DNA of 64,000 nucleotides from Algihabitans albus (lineage in GTDB: Bacteria; Pseudomonadota; Alphaproteobacteria; Kiloniellales; DSM-21159). The stretch is from contig NZ_QXNY01000005.1 of assembly GCF_003572205.1 (NCBI RefSeq), positions 124,001 through 188,000 of the forward strand, written 5' to 3'. This document shows positions 43,295 through 52,606 of the stretch, one piece after another. The notes under the pieces are model-generated. The model did not search any database. It was not told the origin of the DNA and saw only the letters and a program-made list of their open reading frames with translations. A program made the translations under genes and the position numbers. How positions within the stretch are numbered: position 1 is the stretch's first letter; each line of letters starts with the position of its first letter.

Positions 43295-44749
43295 ATGCAA
43301 AGCGCACAGCCCGAGCCGGCCATCGCCGAAATCCTCGGATATCTCAGTCGTGGTTATCCGCGAACCGCGGCGGACCGCGCCACGGCTCTTTTGGCCGATC
43401 AGCCGGACCATGCGGAGGCGCAGCGACTCTACGGTGTGGCACTCTATCGTCTCGAGGAATCGGACGAGGCCATTTCCGCCCTCAGGCGTGCGGTGGAACT
43501 GGCGCCGAATTCACCTCCCGCGTCCTGGGGGCTGGCGGAGGCGCTGCAGACGGCTGGCCAGGCGGAAGAGGCCGGCAGGATTCTGCTACGGCTGGTAGAG
43601 GTCGGGGGCGAGGAGCCGGTCGCCTTGCTGTTACTGGCGCGCTTGAGCATGGCGGCCAAGCGGACCGACGAAGCTTACGACTATGCGCGCCGGGCGCTGG
43701 CGGTTGACCCTGAGGTGGAGGGCGGCCGCCGGATTCTCGCGGCCCTGGCCTACCGGCACGGCGCCCTGTCGGAAACCGCCGAGTTGATGCTGCCCGGCCG
43801 CAGACGGGGCGGAGAAGCCGATCCGGCCTGCTTTCTGGCGCGCAGCCTCTACGGGCTGGGCCGCAGCCGCCTGCTCGCCGAACTGCCGGCCGCCGAGACG
43901 CCCGCACAGCGCCATAACGAGGCCGTGCTGCGCGCTCTGGCCGCTTGGCGGGAGAACCGGGTCGACGCGGTTCTCCGCGACCTGGATCTGGCAGAGGCCG
44001 AAAAAGGCAGCTTGGAGGGCGAGTCCCTTGTCGCGGTTTTTGCGACCGTCGCCGATCTTCTGCGCCGTCTTCTCACCTATCGGGCGGATCGGCCCGATCT
44101 CTATGAAGGAGAGGTGGCGGCGCTGATCGTGGCGATCGGCGATACCCACTGCATCTCTGCCGGTCATCTCGTGGTGCCTTGGCAGGGCGGACAGGCCTTG
44201 CTTCTGCCCGAACCGCTGCTGGAAGCGACACCTTCGGCGCTCGTCGCGGACAGTCCTGAGCCGCTGCAAACGGCTTTCCGCCTCGCACTCGACCGGATGC
44301 CGAAGGGGGCGATCCCGGCGATCTGCATCGGCGAACTGGATTTGCGGCTGACCCAGGGGCTCTTCTCCCAGTGTCTCAAGATGAGCGACAGCGCGTTGAT
44401 GGCCCGTATTCGGGAGGTGGCCAGCGATCTCGCCGCCTTCGTCGCGGCTGAAGGCCAGGCACGCGGCCTGACCCCGATCCTGATGACGCCGCCCGCCAGC
44501 AATGCGCCCCTGACCCTGGTTCCGGCGGCGCAGCGCAGCCGCTTTTTGATCGCGCACAAGTGCTTCGTTGCGAGCTTGACGGACGCCGCCGAGCGTCTGG
44601 GCCTGCCGCTGCTCGACCTGCGAGCCGTGACCCTGTCCGGGGAGCAGGTTCGGCAACGCCGCTACATCGACACCAATCATCTCTGGCCCGAGACTTTCGT
44701 CGAGGCCTTCGCGCGTCACCCCGTTTTACCGGAGCAAAGCCCGTCATGA
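43295..44749 (+). CDS. TPR protein with degenerate SGNH-like C-terminal domain
   Basis: A 484-aa protein. The N-terminal half (about 15-250) is a tetratricopeptide array, with repeats such as HAEAQRLYGVALYRLEESDEA and PASWGLAEALQTAGQAEEA. From about residue 275 a separate alpha/beta domain has GDTH (282-285), GELDLR (346-351) and D459-TNH462L, which line up with the GDSH, GEIDCR and D..HL motifs of an SGNH-hydrolase-like family; the serine is replaced by threonine. No signal peptide is seen, so it is cytoplasmic. Its stop overlaps the purB start by ATGA. No function is known. Confidence 0.75.
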   Translation: MQSAQPEPAIAEILGYLSRGYPRTAADRATALLADQPDHAEAQRLYGVALYRLEESDEAISALRRAVELAPNSPPASWGLAEALQTAGQAEEAGRILLRLVEVGGEEPVALLLLARLSMAAKRTDEAYDYARRALAVDPEVEGGRRILAALAYRHGALSETAELMLPGRRRGGEADPACFLARSLYGLGRSRLLAELPAAETPAQRHNEAVLRALAAWRENRVDAVLRDLDLAEAEKGSLEGESLVAVFATVADLLRRLLTYRADRPDLYEGEVAALIVAIGDTHCISAGHLVVPWQGGQALLLPEPLLEATPSALVADSPEPLQTAFRLALDRMPKGAIPAICIGELDLRLTQGLFSQCLKMSDSALMARIREVASDLAAFVAAEGQARGLTPILMTPPASNAPLTLVPAAQRSRFLIAHKCFVASLTDAAERLGLPLLDLRAVTLSGEQVRQRRYIDTNHLWPETFVEAFARHPVLPEQSPS

Positions 44750-46056
44750 TTCCCCGTTACAGCCGGCCGGAGATGGCCGAGATCTGGTCGGCCGCCAACC
44801 GCTATCGCATCTGGTTCGAGATCGAAGCCCATGCCTGCGATGCGCTGGCGGACCTGGGCACGATTCCGAAAGAGGCGGCGGCAACGGTCTGGGACAAGGG
44901 CCGTCCGCTGATCGAGGGCTGGAGCGACAGCGACACGGCCAAGGTCGAAGCCATCGAGGCGGAAACCCGCCACGACGTCATCGCCTTCCTGACCTATCTG
45001 GCCGAGGCGGTGGGGGAGCCGGCGCGCTTCGTACACCAGGGCATGACCTCTTCCGATCTGCTGGACACGACGCTGGCGGTGCAGCTCGACCGAGCCGCCG
45101 GACTTCTGTTGACCGGCCTCGACCGTGTCCTTGCGGCCTTGCAGGCGCGCGCCGAGGAGCATAAGCACACGCTCTGCATCGGCCGCAGTCACGGCATCCA
45201 TGCCGAGCCGACCACCTTCGGGTTGAAGCTTGCCGGCCACTACGCGGCCTTCTCCCGCTGCCGGACACGGCTCGAGGCGGCGCGTGGCGAGATCGCCACC
45301 TGCGCCATTTCCGGCGCCGTCGGAACCTTCGCCAATATCGATCCGGCGGTCGAGGCCCATGTTGCCGCAAAGCTGGGTCTCGCGCCGGAGCCGGTCTCCA
45401 CCCAGGTGATCCCGCGCGACCGCCATGCGGCCTTCTTCGCGACGCTGGGCGTGATCGCCGCCTGTGTCGAGAACCTGGCGACCGAGGTGCGCCATCTGCA
45501 GCGCACCGAGGTGCGCGAAGCCGAGGAATACTTCGCGCCGGGGCAGAAGGGCTCCTCGGCCATGCCGCACAAGCGCAACCCGGTGCTGACCGAGAACCTG
45601 ACCGGGCTCGCCCGCATGGTCCGCGCCTACGTCACGCCGGCGCTGGAGAACGTGGCGCTCTGGCACGAGCGCGACATCTCCCACTCCTCGGTCGAGCGGA
45701 TGATCGGTCCCGATGCCACGGTGACACTGGACTTTGCGCTGAGCCGCCTGGCCGGCGTGATCGAGAAGCTGCTGGTCTATCCCGAGACCATGCAGGCCAA
45801 CCTCGACAGTTTGGGCGGCCTGGTCCATTCCCAGCGTGTTCTCCTGGCCCTGACGCAGGCCGGCATCAGCCGCGAAGACGCCTATCGTCTGGTTCAGCGC
45901 AACGCCATGAAGGTCTGGGAGCAGGGCGCCGACTTCCTGGCGGAACTCAAGGCCGATCCCGAGGTGCCGCTGGATGATCAGGCTCTCGAGGTCTGTTTCG
46001 ACCTCGGCTACCACAGCAAGCGTGTCGAGGAGATCTTCCGGCGGGTCTTCGCCTGA
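44746..46056 (+). CDS. purB: Adenylosuccinate lyase
   Basis: A 436-aa enzyme acting twice in purine synthesis (SAICAR to AICAR, and adenylosuccinate to AMP). The signature GSSAMPHKRNP is near residue 270, and HQGMTSSDLLDT near residue 90 supplies the catalytic region. Length fits the shorter bacterial form. The ATG at 44746 overlaps the stop of the TPR gene. It converges on the molybdopterin oxidoreductase gene. Confidence 0.97.
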   Translation: MIPRYSRPEMAEIWSAANRYRIWFEIEAHACDALADLGTIPKEAAATVWDKGRPLIEGWSDSDTAKVEAIEAETRHDVIAFLTYLAEAVGEPARFVHQGMTSSDLLDTTLAVQLDRAAGLLLTGLDRVLAALQARAEEHKHTLCIGRSHGIHAEPTTFGLKLAGHYAAFSRCRTRLEAARGEIATCAISGAVGTFANIDPAVEAHVAAKLGLAPEPVSTQVIPRDRHAAFFATLGVIAACVENLATEVRHLQRTEVREAEEYFAPGQKGSSAMPHKRNPVLTENLTGLARMVRAYVTPALENVALWHERDISHSSVERMIGPDATVTLDFALSRLAGVIEKLLVYPETMQANLDSLGGLVHSQRVLLALTQAGISREDAYRLVQRNAMKVWEQGADFLAELKADPEVPLDDQALEVCFDLGYHSKRVEEIFRRVFA

Positions 46057-46080
46057 GCCGATCGCGACCGGGCTCGCTCC

Positions 46081-48189
46081 TCAGTCGGTCTTCCGCGCCC
46101 AAACGGCGGTGTCGTGAAACACGGCGCCGCCCCGCGGCGCACCCATGTCGGCGCTGACCAGCAGGTTGACGCCGATCCCTTCTTCGAAGGCTTCGTTCGG
46201 CCAGATCGACTCGATCACCAGGACATCGGGCTGTAGCCCGTCGAAAGGACGGACCGGCACGACCAGCGAGCCCAAGTCGTTACCGATCCGCACCCGTTCG
46301 CCTTCGCCTAGGCCTAGGCGGGTGCAGGTCTCGGGGTGCATCAGCACGTTCGGGCGGGCTTCGCGCACTTGCGAGCCCGGCGTCTCCGTAAAGGTCGTGT
46401 TGAGGTAGCTTCGCGCCGGCGCGGCAACCAGACGGAAGGGTTTGTCCGGTTTGGCCTCGTCGATGGCGGTCCAGTGATCGGGCAGGGCGGGCATGCCGGC
46501 CGTGTCCGGGCCGATACCCGGCTCGACCGGCGCGGTCAGCGCGGTCCAATCGGGCGCGAAACGGAATCGGCCGCCCGGCTGCGGAAAGCCCTCGATGAAG
46601 TGGGCCGTGGCGAAATCCTCGCCGCAGTCCAGCCCGCCCATGGCGTGAACCTGGTCGGCGCCCGGATGGCCGGAGGCGCGGAAGGTTGCGTCGATCAGCT
46701 CCCAGGCCGTCATCTCGAAGCCCGGATGTTCGGCCCCGAGCCGGTCCGCCAGTGCACAGATCACCTCGTGGTTGGAGCGGCAGCCCTCGGGCGGTGCGAC
46801 AGCGGCCTTAGCGACCTGCAGGAAGGTGTGGCCGCTGGCGGTGTAGTAGTCGTCATGCTCCAGGAACATGGTGGCCGGCAGCACGACGTCGGCCATGGCG
46901 GCCGTTTCGGTCATGAATTGCTCGTGGACGGCGACGAAGAGGTCATCGCGTGCCAGGCCGTCGCGACACTTGCCGGACTCCGGGCAGACCACGATGGGGT
47001 TGGTGTTCTGGATAAAGAGCGCCTCAACCGGCGGACCCTCGCCCAGGTCGCGCGGATCGCCCGTCAGCACCGGTCCGAAGCGGGACTGGTCCAGGCTGCG
47101 TGCCGGCCGCGCCTGTGCCGCGTCCAGTCCCTCGATCAGCGTCTTGTCGAGATTGTAGATGGCGCCGTTGCCCCAGAGCGCACCGCCGCCCTCGACAGCC
47201 CAGGCGCCGGTTACGGCAGGCAGGCAGGAGGCGGCATGCAGGTTGGCGGCGCCGTTGCGCGAGCGCGAGAAGCCGTAGCCGACGCGCAGATAGCTCTTCT
47301 TGGTGGAGCCGTAGAGCCGGGCGAAGTCTTCGATCTCCGTAATGCTGAGCCCGGTGATCGCTGCCGCCCAGGCAGGATCGCGGGCGCCGAAGTGAGCCTC
47401 GACTTCGGCATTCCAGTCGCTGTATCGGGCCAGGTAGGCGCGGTCGGCCAGTCCGTCGCGCAGCAGGACGTGAATTACGGCGCAGGCGAGAGCTGAGTCC
47501 GTACCGGGCTTGAGCGCCAGATGCAGGTCGGCCTGTTCCGCGGTGCCGGTGCGGTAGGGATCGATCACCACCAGCTTGGCGCCGTTGGCTTTTTTGGCGC
47601 GGGCGATATGGGTCATGACGTTGACCTGGGTGCTGACCGGGTTGCCGCCCCAGACCACGACCAGCTCGGACTTGGCGATCTCGCGGGCATCCACGCCCTT
47701 CTTGGCGCCGACCCCCGCCAGCCAGCCGGACTCGGCCAAGGTGACGCAGATGGTCGACCATTGGCGCGAGTAGCCCTTGGTGTGGCGCAGTCGCTCGATG
47801 CCGTCGCGCTGCACGTGCCCCATGGTCCCGGCGTAGAAGTAGGGCCAGACCGCTTCGGGTCCCTGCCGCTGCTCGGCAGCGGTCAGGCCCTCGGCCACCA
47901 GGTCCAGGGCGGCGTCCCAGGAAATCGCCTCGAAGGCGGCGCGGCCCACGCCCTTCTCGCCGATCCGGCGCAAGGGCTGGGTCAGGCGCTCGGGATGATG
48001 GATCCGCTCGGCATAGCGCGCGACCTTGGCGCAGATCACGCCCGCCGTGTAGGGGTTGTGCCGGCCGCCGCGCACCTTGCCGATGCGGCGTTCGTCCAGG
48101 ACCTCGACCTCCAAGGCGCAGGTCGAGGGACAATCGTGCGGGCAGACGCTGGTGATCCAGCCGTCCGGGAGTTTGGCATCCAGAGGCAT
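46081..48189 (-). CDS. Molybdopterin-dependent oxidoreductase (DMSO-reductase family)
   Basis: A 702-aa catalytic subunit. An N-terminal [4Fe-4S] motif is seen as C16-x3-C20-x3-C24 with a later Cys (ICAKV near residue 50). Pterin-binding blocks are GWLAGVGAKKG, WGGNPVSTQVN and NTNPIVVCPES, and the C-terminal cap contains LMHPETCTRLGLGEGERV. No signal peptide is visible, so it is cytoplasmic. The ATG at 48189 is preferred; the open frame begins further upstream (48225). Neighbours are a dienoyl-CoA-reductase-type SDR and TRAP transporter genes, which hint at catabolism of an imported acid. The substrate is unknown. Confidence 0.9.
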   Translation of the reverse strand: MPLDAKLPDGWITSVCPHDCPSTCALEVEVLDERRIGKVRGGRHNPYTAGVICAKVARYAERIHHPERLTQPLRRIGEKGVGRAAFEAISWDAALDLVAEGLTAAEQRQGPEAVWPYFYAGTMGHVQRDGIERLRHTKGYSRQWSTICVTLAESGWLAGVGAKKGVDAREIAKSELVVVWGGNPVSTQVNVMTHIARAKKANGAKLVVIDPYRTGTAEQADLHLALKPGTDSALACAVIHVLLRDGLADRAYLARYSDWNAEVEAHFGARDPAWAAAITGLSITEIEDFARLYGSTKKSYLRVGYGFSRSRNGAANLHAASCLPAVTGAWAVEGGGALWGNGAIYNLDKTLIEGLDAAQARPARSLDQSRFGPVLTGDPRDLGEGPPVEALFIQNTNPIVVCPESGKCRDGLARDDLFVAVHEQFMTETAAMADVVLPATMFLEHDDYYTASGHTFLQVAKAAVAPPEGCRSNHEVICALADRLGAEHPGFEMTAWELIDATFRASGHPGADQVHAMGGLDCGEDFATAHFIEGFPQPGGRFRFAPDWTALTAPVEPGIGPDTAGMPALPDHWTAIDEAKPDKPFRLVAAPARSYLNTTFTETPGSQVREARPNVLMHPETCTRLGLGEGERVRIGNDLGSLVVPVRPFDGLQPDVLVIESIWPNEAFEEGIGVNLLVSADMGAPRGGAVFHDTAVWARKTD

Positions 48190-48241
48190 GGGCGAAGGAT
48201 AGGGTGGGTCGCGGCCTCTCCGCAATCCGCGAAGCTGCGAA

Positions 48242-49087
48242 TCAGCCCTTCGCCGTGTCCCGCCACCTGGCCCATTCCGCGTCCGTCAGCTCGGACAGCA
48301 GGTTGAACTGGCCGGCTCCGGACAGCCACTCGCCACCGTCGATGGTGACGACGTCCCCGTTGATATAGCCGGAGCCCTCGGCAATCAGGTAGCTGGCGAG
48401 GTCGGTCAGCTCGCGGTGTTCTCCGAACCGCTTGAGCGGGATCTTCTCGTGCCAGAGCTTGTCGATCCGCTCATTGGGGATCAGCCGCGACCAGGCGCCC
48501 TCGGTCGGAAAGGGGCCCGGCGCGATGGCGTTGAGGCGAATCCTCTTCGGTCCCCATTCGACCGCCAAGCTGCGGGTCATGGCGAGAATGCCGGCCTTGG
48601 CCGTGGCCGAGGGCAGGACGTAGGCCGAACCGGTCCAGGCATAGGAGGTCACGATGGAGAGGACCGTGCCGGGTTGCTGCTCCGCGATCCAACGCTTGCC
48701 GACCTCCAGAGTGACGTAGGCGGTGCCATGCAGCACGATATTGACCACGGCGTCGAAGGCGCGGTGGCTCAAGGTCTCGCTTTTGGCCGCAAAGTTGCCG
48801 GCGGCGTTGTTGACCAGCACATCGAGTCCGCCGAGGCGATCCCAACAGGCGACGACAAGCTGCGTAACCTGAGCCGGGTCGCGCAGGTCGCAGGTTTGCC
48901 AGGCCGTCTGGCCGGGGAAGTCGGACTCGAAGCCGGCGGCGGTTTCTTCAAGAACCTCCTGGCGTCGGCCGCAGATCATCAGACGCCCGCCGAGCTCCAG
49001 GAAGCGCCGGCCCATCGCCTTGCCCAGGCCGGTGCCGCCGCCGGTGATCAGGATGCGTTTGCCAGCCAGCAGGTCATCCCGAAACAT
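48242..49087 (-). CDS. SDR of the 2,4-dienoyl-CoA reductase type
   Basis: A 281-aa SDR. The cofactor motif TGGGTGLGKAM is near residue 15, NNAAGNF near residue 93. Instead of YxxxK the active region reads GSAYVLPSATAKAG, the Tyr/Ser/Lys arrangement of peroxisomal and mitochondrial 2,4-dienoyl-CoA reductases (NADPH). It probably reduces an unsaturated acyl-CoA. It lies 11 bases after the fused TRAP permease and before the molybdoenzyme gene, on the same strand. Confidence 0.88.
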   Translation of the reverse strand: MFRDDLLAGKRILITGGGTGLGKAMGRRFLELGGRLMICGRRQEVLEETAAGFESDFPGQTAWQTCDLRDPAQVTQLVVACWDRLGGLDVLVNNAAGNFAAKSETLSHRAFDAVVNIVLHGTAYVTLEVGKRWIAEQQPGTVLSIVTSYAWTGSAYVLPSATAKAGILAMTRSLAVEWGPKRIRLNAIAPGPFPTEGAWSRLIPNERIDKLWHEKIPLKRFGEHRELTDLASYLIAEGSGYINGDVVTIDGGEWLSGAGQFNLLSELTDAEWARWRDTAKG

Positions 49088-49098
49088 CCTTACCTCCC

Positions 49099-51258
49099 TC
49101 AGGCTGCCGAACGTGCCGCCAAGCGCTGCGCGGCGATCACCGAGACCGCGATGGCGATGCCGATCAGATCGGTGATCCAACCGCCCTCGATCATCAAAAG
49201 CGCGGCCAGAATCAGCCCGACGCGCAATACCGGATTGACCGACCTTGTGAAGAAGTAGCCCTGCACGCCACCGGAGAGAAGCACCACTCCGGCGGTAGCG
49301 GTCACCAGCGCACGCAACACCTCCAGACTGCTGCCGTCGAACAGCAGGGCCGGATTGTAGAAGAACATGAAGGGGACGATGAAGGCCGCCAAACCGATCT
49401 TGAAGGAGGTGACGGAGGTCTCCATCGGGTTACCGCCTGAGATGCCGGCCGCGGCATAGGAGGCAAGGGCGACCGGCGGCGTGATCGCCGAGATCACGGC
49501 AAAGTAAAAAACGAAGAAGTGCGCCGTCAGCGGTTGGATGCCGAGCTGGATCAGGCCTGGCGCCACGACCGAAGCGGCAACGGCGTAGGCGGCTGTCGTC
49601 GGCATGCCCATGCCCAGCAAAATCGAAATGAACATGGCGAAGGCCAGCGCCAGAAGCTGGCTGTCTTCGGCCAGTGTCAGCAGGAGGGAGGAGAAGCGGG
49701 CGCCCACGCCGGTCAGGGAGATGACGCCGACGATCACGCCGGCGCAGGCGCAGACGGCGATGATCTGTACCGACATGGAGCCGCCCATCTCGAAGGCCCG
49801 ATAGAGTGCCTTGGGCCCCATGCGATGCGGAGTCAGCCAGCTCACCACGGCCGCCGCCGCCATCGCCAGGGTACCAGCCCGGATCACCGAGTAGCCCATG
49901 AAGAGAGCGGCGATCAGAATAACGATGGGGAGAAACAGGAAGACCTGTTTGACCATCTCTCTGACACGCGGCAACTCGTCGTCGCGCATACCGCGCATGC
50001 CGAGCTTTCCGGCCTCGAAGTCCACCATGAAGTAGACCGAGGCGAAGTACAGAACCGCCGGGATGATCGCGGCCACGGCGATATCCGTGTAGGGAATGCC
50101 AGTGATTTCCGCCATGATGAAGGCGCCGGCGCCCATGATCGGCGGCATGATCTGGCCGCCGGTCGAGGCCGCCGCTTCCACCGCACCGGCAGACTTAGGC
50201 GGGTAGCCGATGCGCTTCATCAGCGGAATGGTGAGCGAGCCGGTGGCCACAACGTTACCCGCACTGGTGCCGTTGATCATGCCCATCAGGCCCGAGGCGA
50301 AGATCGCGACCTTGGCCGGACCGCCGCGAGCGCGTCCGGCGACGGCGAAGGCGAAGTTCACGAAGTAGTCGCCGACCTTCGATGCCTGTAGGAAAGCCGC
50401 GAAGATAATGAAAAGGATGATGTAGGTGGAGGAGACCGCCGTCGTCGGACCCAGGATGCCGGCGTCGGTGTAGATATAGCTGAAGAAACGCCGCAGATCG
50501 AACCCCTGATGCGCCAGGAAGCCGGGTAGCCAGGGTCCGGCGAAGGCGTAGCCGACGAAGATCACGGCGATGACCACCAGCGCAAGGCCGGCCACGCGCC
50601 GCGTCAGCTCCAGGATCAGCAGAACCCCGACGAGCGAGGCATAGAGGTTGCCCGGCGTTGCGAAGGGGGTGCCGGCGCGCATGCGCAGGGAGGTACCGTC
50701 CAGGTGAACCAGCAAGTAGCTCGAACTCGCAAGCGCTGCCAGAATCAGCACCAGATCGAAGGGTGAAAGGCGATCTTGAGAGGAGCGAAAGGTCCAGCTG
50801 CCGAGCAGCGCCAGCGCCGTTCCGGCCAGCAGGGGAATACCGAAATGCCAAATCTCGATTTCGGCTGCGATGCCTTGGGCTCCGCCCTGCAGTTCCAGGT
50901 GCATCAGGCCGACCCGAACGATCGCATAGACAATCGGAAGCACGCAAAGACCGGCCAGTCCCCATTGCAGACGTAAGCCAGCCGTGCGTTCGCGTGGGAA
51001 CCGGGCGGCGGCGAACAGCAAGAAGCCCAGAATCAAGGCGCCCAGAACATGGGTGATGCGAAAGGCCCAGGTTTCCATGGGCGCAACGTTCAGCGTGTAG
51101 ACGTGCCAGGCAGCGTAGAGCGCCGCGAAGCCGCCGGTGAGATAAAGCCTCCAGCCCTGGAACAGACGAAGGTTTCCAGCGGTCGGCTCTTCGTCCACGC
51201 CCTCTGCGACGACGCGGCCGTCGGTGCCGGCCGGCGCGCTGTTTGTTTCGCTGCTCAT
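49099..51258 (-). CDS. TRAP transporter fused permease (DctQ-DctM), TAXI type
   Basis: A 719-aa polytopic membrane protein, fusing the small and large TRAP permease units. The DctM core has conserved FASGLMGMINGTSAGNVVATGS, GGQIMPPIMGAGAFIMAE and the GMPTTAAYAVAA motifs. Hydrophobic segments number about 15-18. It moves an organic acid into the cell with Na+ or H+ and a periplasmic TAXI binding protein encoded upstream. It is followed after 11 bases by the dienoyl-CoA-reductase-type SDR. Confidence 0.94.
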   Translation of the reverse strand: MSSETNSAPAGTDGRVVAEGVDEEPTAGNLRLFQGWRLYLTGGFAALYAAWHVYTLNVAPMETWAFRITHVLGALILGFLLFAAARFPRERTAGLRLQWGLAGLCVLPIVYAIVRVGLMHLELQGGAQGIAAEIEIWHFGIPLLAGTALALLGSWTFRSSQDRLSPFDLVLILAALASSSYLLVHLDGTSLRMRAGTPFATPGNLYASLVGVLLILELTRRVAGLALVVIAVIFVGYAFAGPWLPGFLAHQGFDLRRFFSYIYTDAGILGPTTAVSSTYIILFIIFAAFLQASKVGDYFVNFAFAVAGRARGGPAKVAIFASGLMGMINGTSAGNVVATGSLTIPLMKRIGYPPKSAGAVEAAASTGGQIMPPIMGAGAFIMAEITGIPYTDIAVAAIIPAVLYFASVYFMVDFEAGKLGMRGMRDDELPRVREMVKQVFLFLPIVILIAALFMGYSVIRAGTLAMAAAAVVSWLTPHRMGPKALYRAFEMGGSMSVQIIAVCACAGVIVGVISLTGVGARFSSLLLTLAEDSQLLALAFAMFISILLGMGMPTTAAYAVAASVVAPGLIQLGIQPLTAHFFVFYFAVISAITPPVALASYAAAGISGGNPMETSVTSFKIGLAAFIVPFMFFYNPALLFDGSSLEVLRALVTATAGVVLLSGGVQGYFFTRSVNPVLRVGLILAALLMIEGGWITDLIGIAIAVSVIAAQRLAARSAA

Positions 51259-51347
51259 CTCGAAAGGTGCCTCCCAGGCGCTCGGACGACGCTGGCGGGT
51301 AGATTCTCTTTAGGATACCTCTGCCCAGCGGTTACGGCGAGAAAGTT

Positions 51348-51377
51348 GCCGGGCCGCGTTGGAACACACGGCCCGGC
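51348..51377 (-). terminator. Hairpin between TAXI binding protein and permease genes
   Basis: Perfect 9-base GC stem GCCGGGCCG / CGGCCCGGC with a 12-base loop, 16 bases after the stop of the binding-protein gene on the minus strand. It probably acts as an attenuator or 3' stabiliser that makes more binding protein than permease. The tail (AACTTTCTCG) has few U residues. Confidence 0.5.
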
Positions 51378-51393
51378 GGTCTTCTAAAGGCGA

Positions 51394-52380
51394 TCAGCCT
51401 TCCAACTCGTCAGGGATGTCGAAGCCGTTCTCCTCGAACCAGCGCACGGCGCCCGGGTGCCATTTCAGAACCTGGTTGTAGATGTAGTTTTCCGGAACGG
51501 TCGACCGCGACGCCTTGTGGATTTCCATCATCCGGTCGTGGTTCTCCATCACCGTCTTGACCACCTCGTAGACGAAGTCGTCGGACAGGTCGGCGCTGGC
51601 GACGGCGAAGTTCCACATCGCCACGGCTTGAGCCTCCCGGTCCAGCGACTGATAGGTGCCGGGCTGAATAACGAACTCGGAAACCGGGAAAGTTTCCAGA
51701 ATGGTCGCCAGCTCCTCCGAATTGAAGTCCACGATGTTGACGTCAGTCTGGACTTCAAGCTGACTGACGGCCGGAATGGGAATGCCGGCGGCGAAGGCGA
51801 TCACGTCCAGCAGGCCGTCCTGCAACTGGCCGCCCAGGTCGCTCCAGCCACCGTTGCGGCGTTCGAAATCGACACCGAGAGTCTCCAGCATGCGTGGGAA
51901 GTAAGTGTCGGACGTCGAGCCGGACGGCCCGAAGCCGATCCTGGAGCCTGCCGGGATCTCGGAAATCGAGGTGATGCCCGAAGACGAGAGAGTCGTGATC
52001 GAGAAAGGCGTCTGGTACATCGGGAAGATCGCCCGAACGTTGTCCAGAGGCACGCCCGGCGCAAGGGGCGAATTTCCTGCAAGCGCCTCGGCCGCCGGGC
52101 CCATGGTGGTCATACCGAAGGCGACATCGCCGGTATGGACCAGCGCCATGTTCTGGGTCGGCCCGCCGGTTACCTCGGCGCCGCCGGAGAGGCCCAAAGA
52201 TTCAGCCACCAAGTTGGCCCAACCCGACCCATAGGCGAAGTAGGTTCCGCCTTGGCTTGCCGTACCGACGGTGAAGTTGTCGGGCCAACCGTCACGGTCC
52301 TGCGCCAGTGCCCCAGTTCCGGTTGCGACAGCAAGGGTTGCAGCCAAGCCAACCGCCTTGGTAGTTTGGATAAAGTCCAC
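51394..52380 (-). CDS. TAXI family TRAP solute-binding protein
   Basis: A 328-aa periplasmic protein. A signal peptide covers about residues 1-26 (AATLAVATGTGALAQ). The mature start FTVGTASQGGTYFAYGSG is the TAXI signature (G-T-A/G-x-x-G-G-x-Y). It captures an organic acid for the fused permease. The start is GTG at 52380 with GGGAG eight bases upstream. It is separated from the permease by 135 bases holding a strong hairpin. The substrate cannot be told from sequence. Confidence 0.93.
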   Translation of the reverse strand: MDFIQTTKAVGLAATLAVATGTGALAQDRDGWPDNFTVGTASQGGTYFAYGSGWANLVAESLGLSGGAEVTGGPTQNMALVHTGDVAFGMTTMGPAAEALAGNSPLAPGVPLDNVRAIFPMYQTPFSITTLSSSGITSISEIPAGSRIGFGPSGSTSDTYFPRMLETLGVDFERRNGGWSDLGGQLQDGLLDVIAFAAGIPIPAVSQLEVQTDVNIVDFNSEELATILETFPVSEFVIQPGTYQSLDREAQAVAMWNFAVASADLSDDFVYEVVKTVMENHDRMMEIHKASRSTVPENYIYNQVLKWHPGAVRWFEENGFDIPDELEG

Positions 52381-52606
52381 GTCTATTCTCCCAGTTTCAG
52401 CGCTTGCAGCGCCGGTATTATGATCCCTGTTGTACTGCCACCGTTTTTCTACAGATAATTTTTATTGGTGGTGATTTTTTTGAGATAGCCTCGCGCGTTC
52501 CCCCTGTCGAGGAAATAGGGTGATCGTTTGTCTGCATGGCGCTTGCTGACCTGTCGAAAGGCTGCGAGCATCTTCTTTCACGACTCGGCTGGAGCGAGGA
52601 CAGCGT
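52381..52606. promoter_or_regulatory. Divergent AT-rich spacer between TAXI and Anbu genes
   Basis: The 226-base region includes an AT-rich stretch (52440-52490) in otherwise GC-rich DNA and should hold promoters for both divergent genes. I see no distinct binding-site palindrome. Confidence 0.4.
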
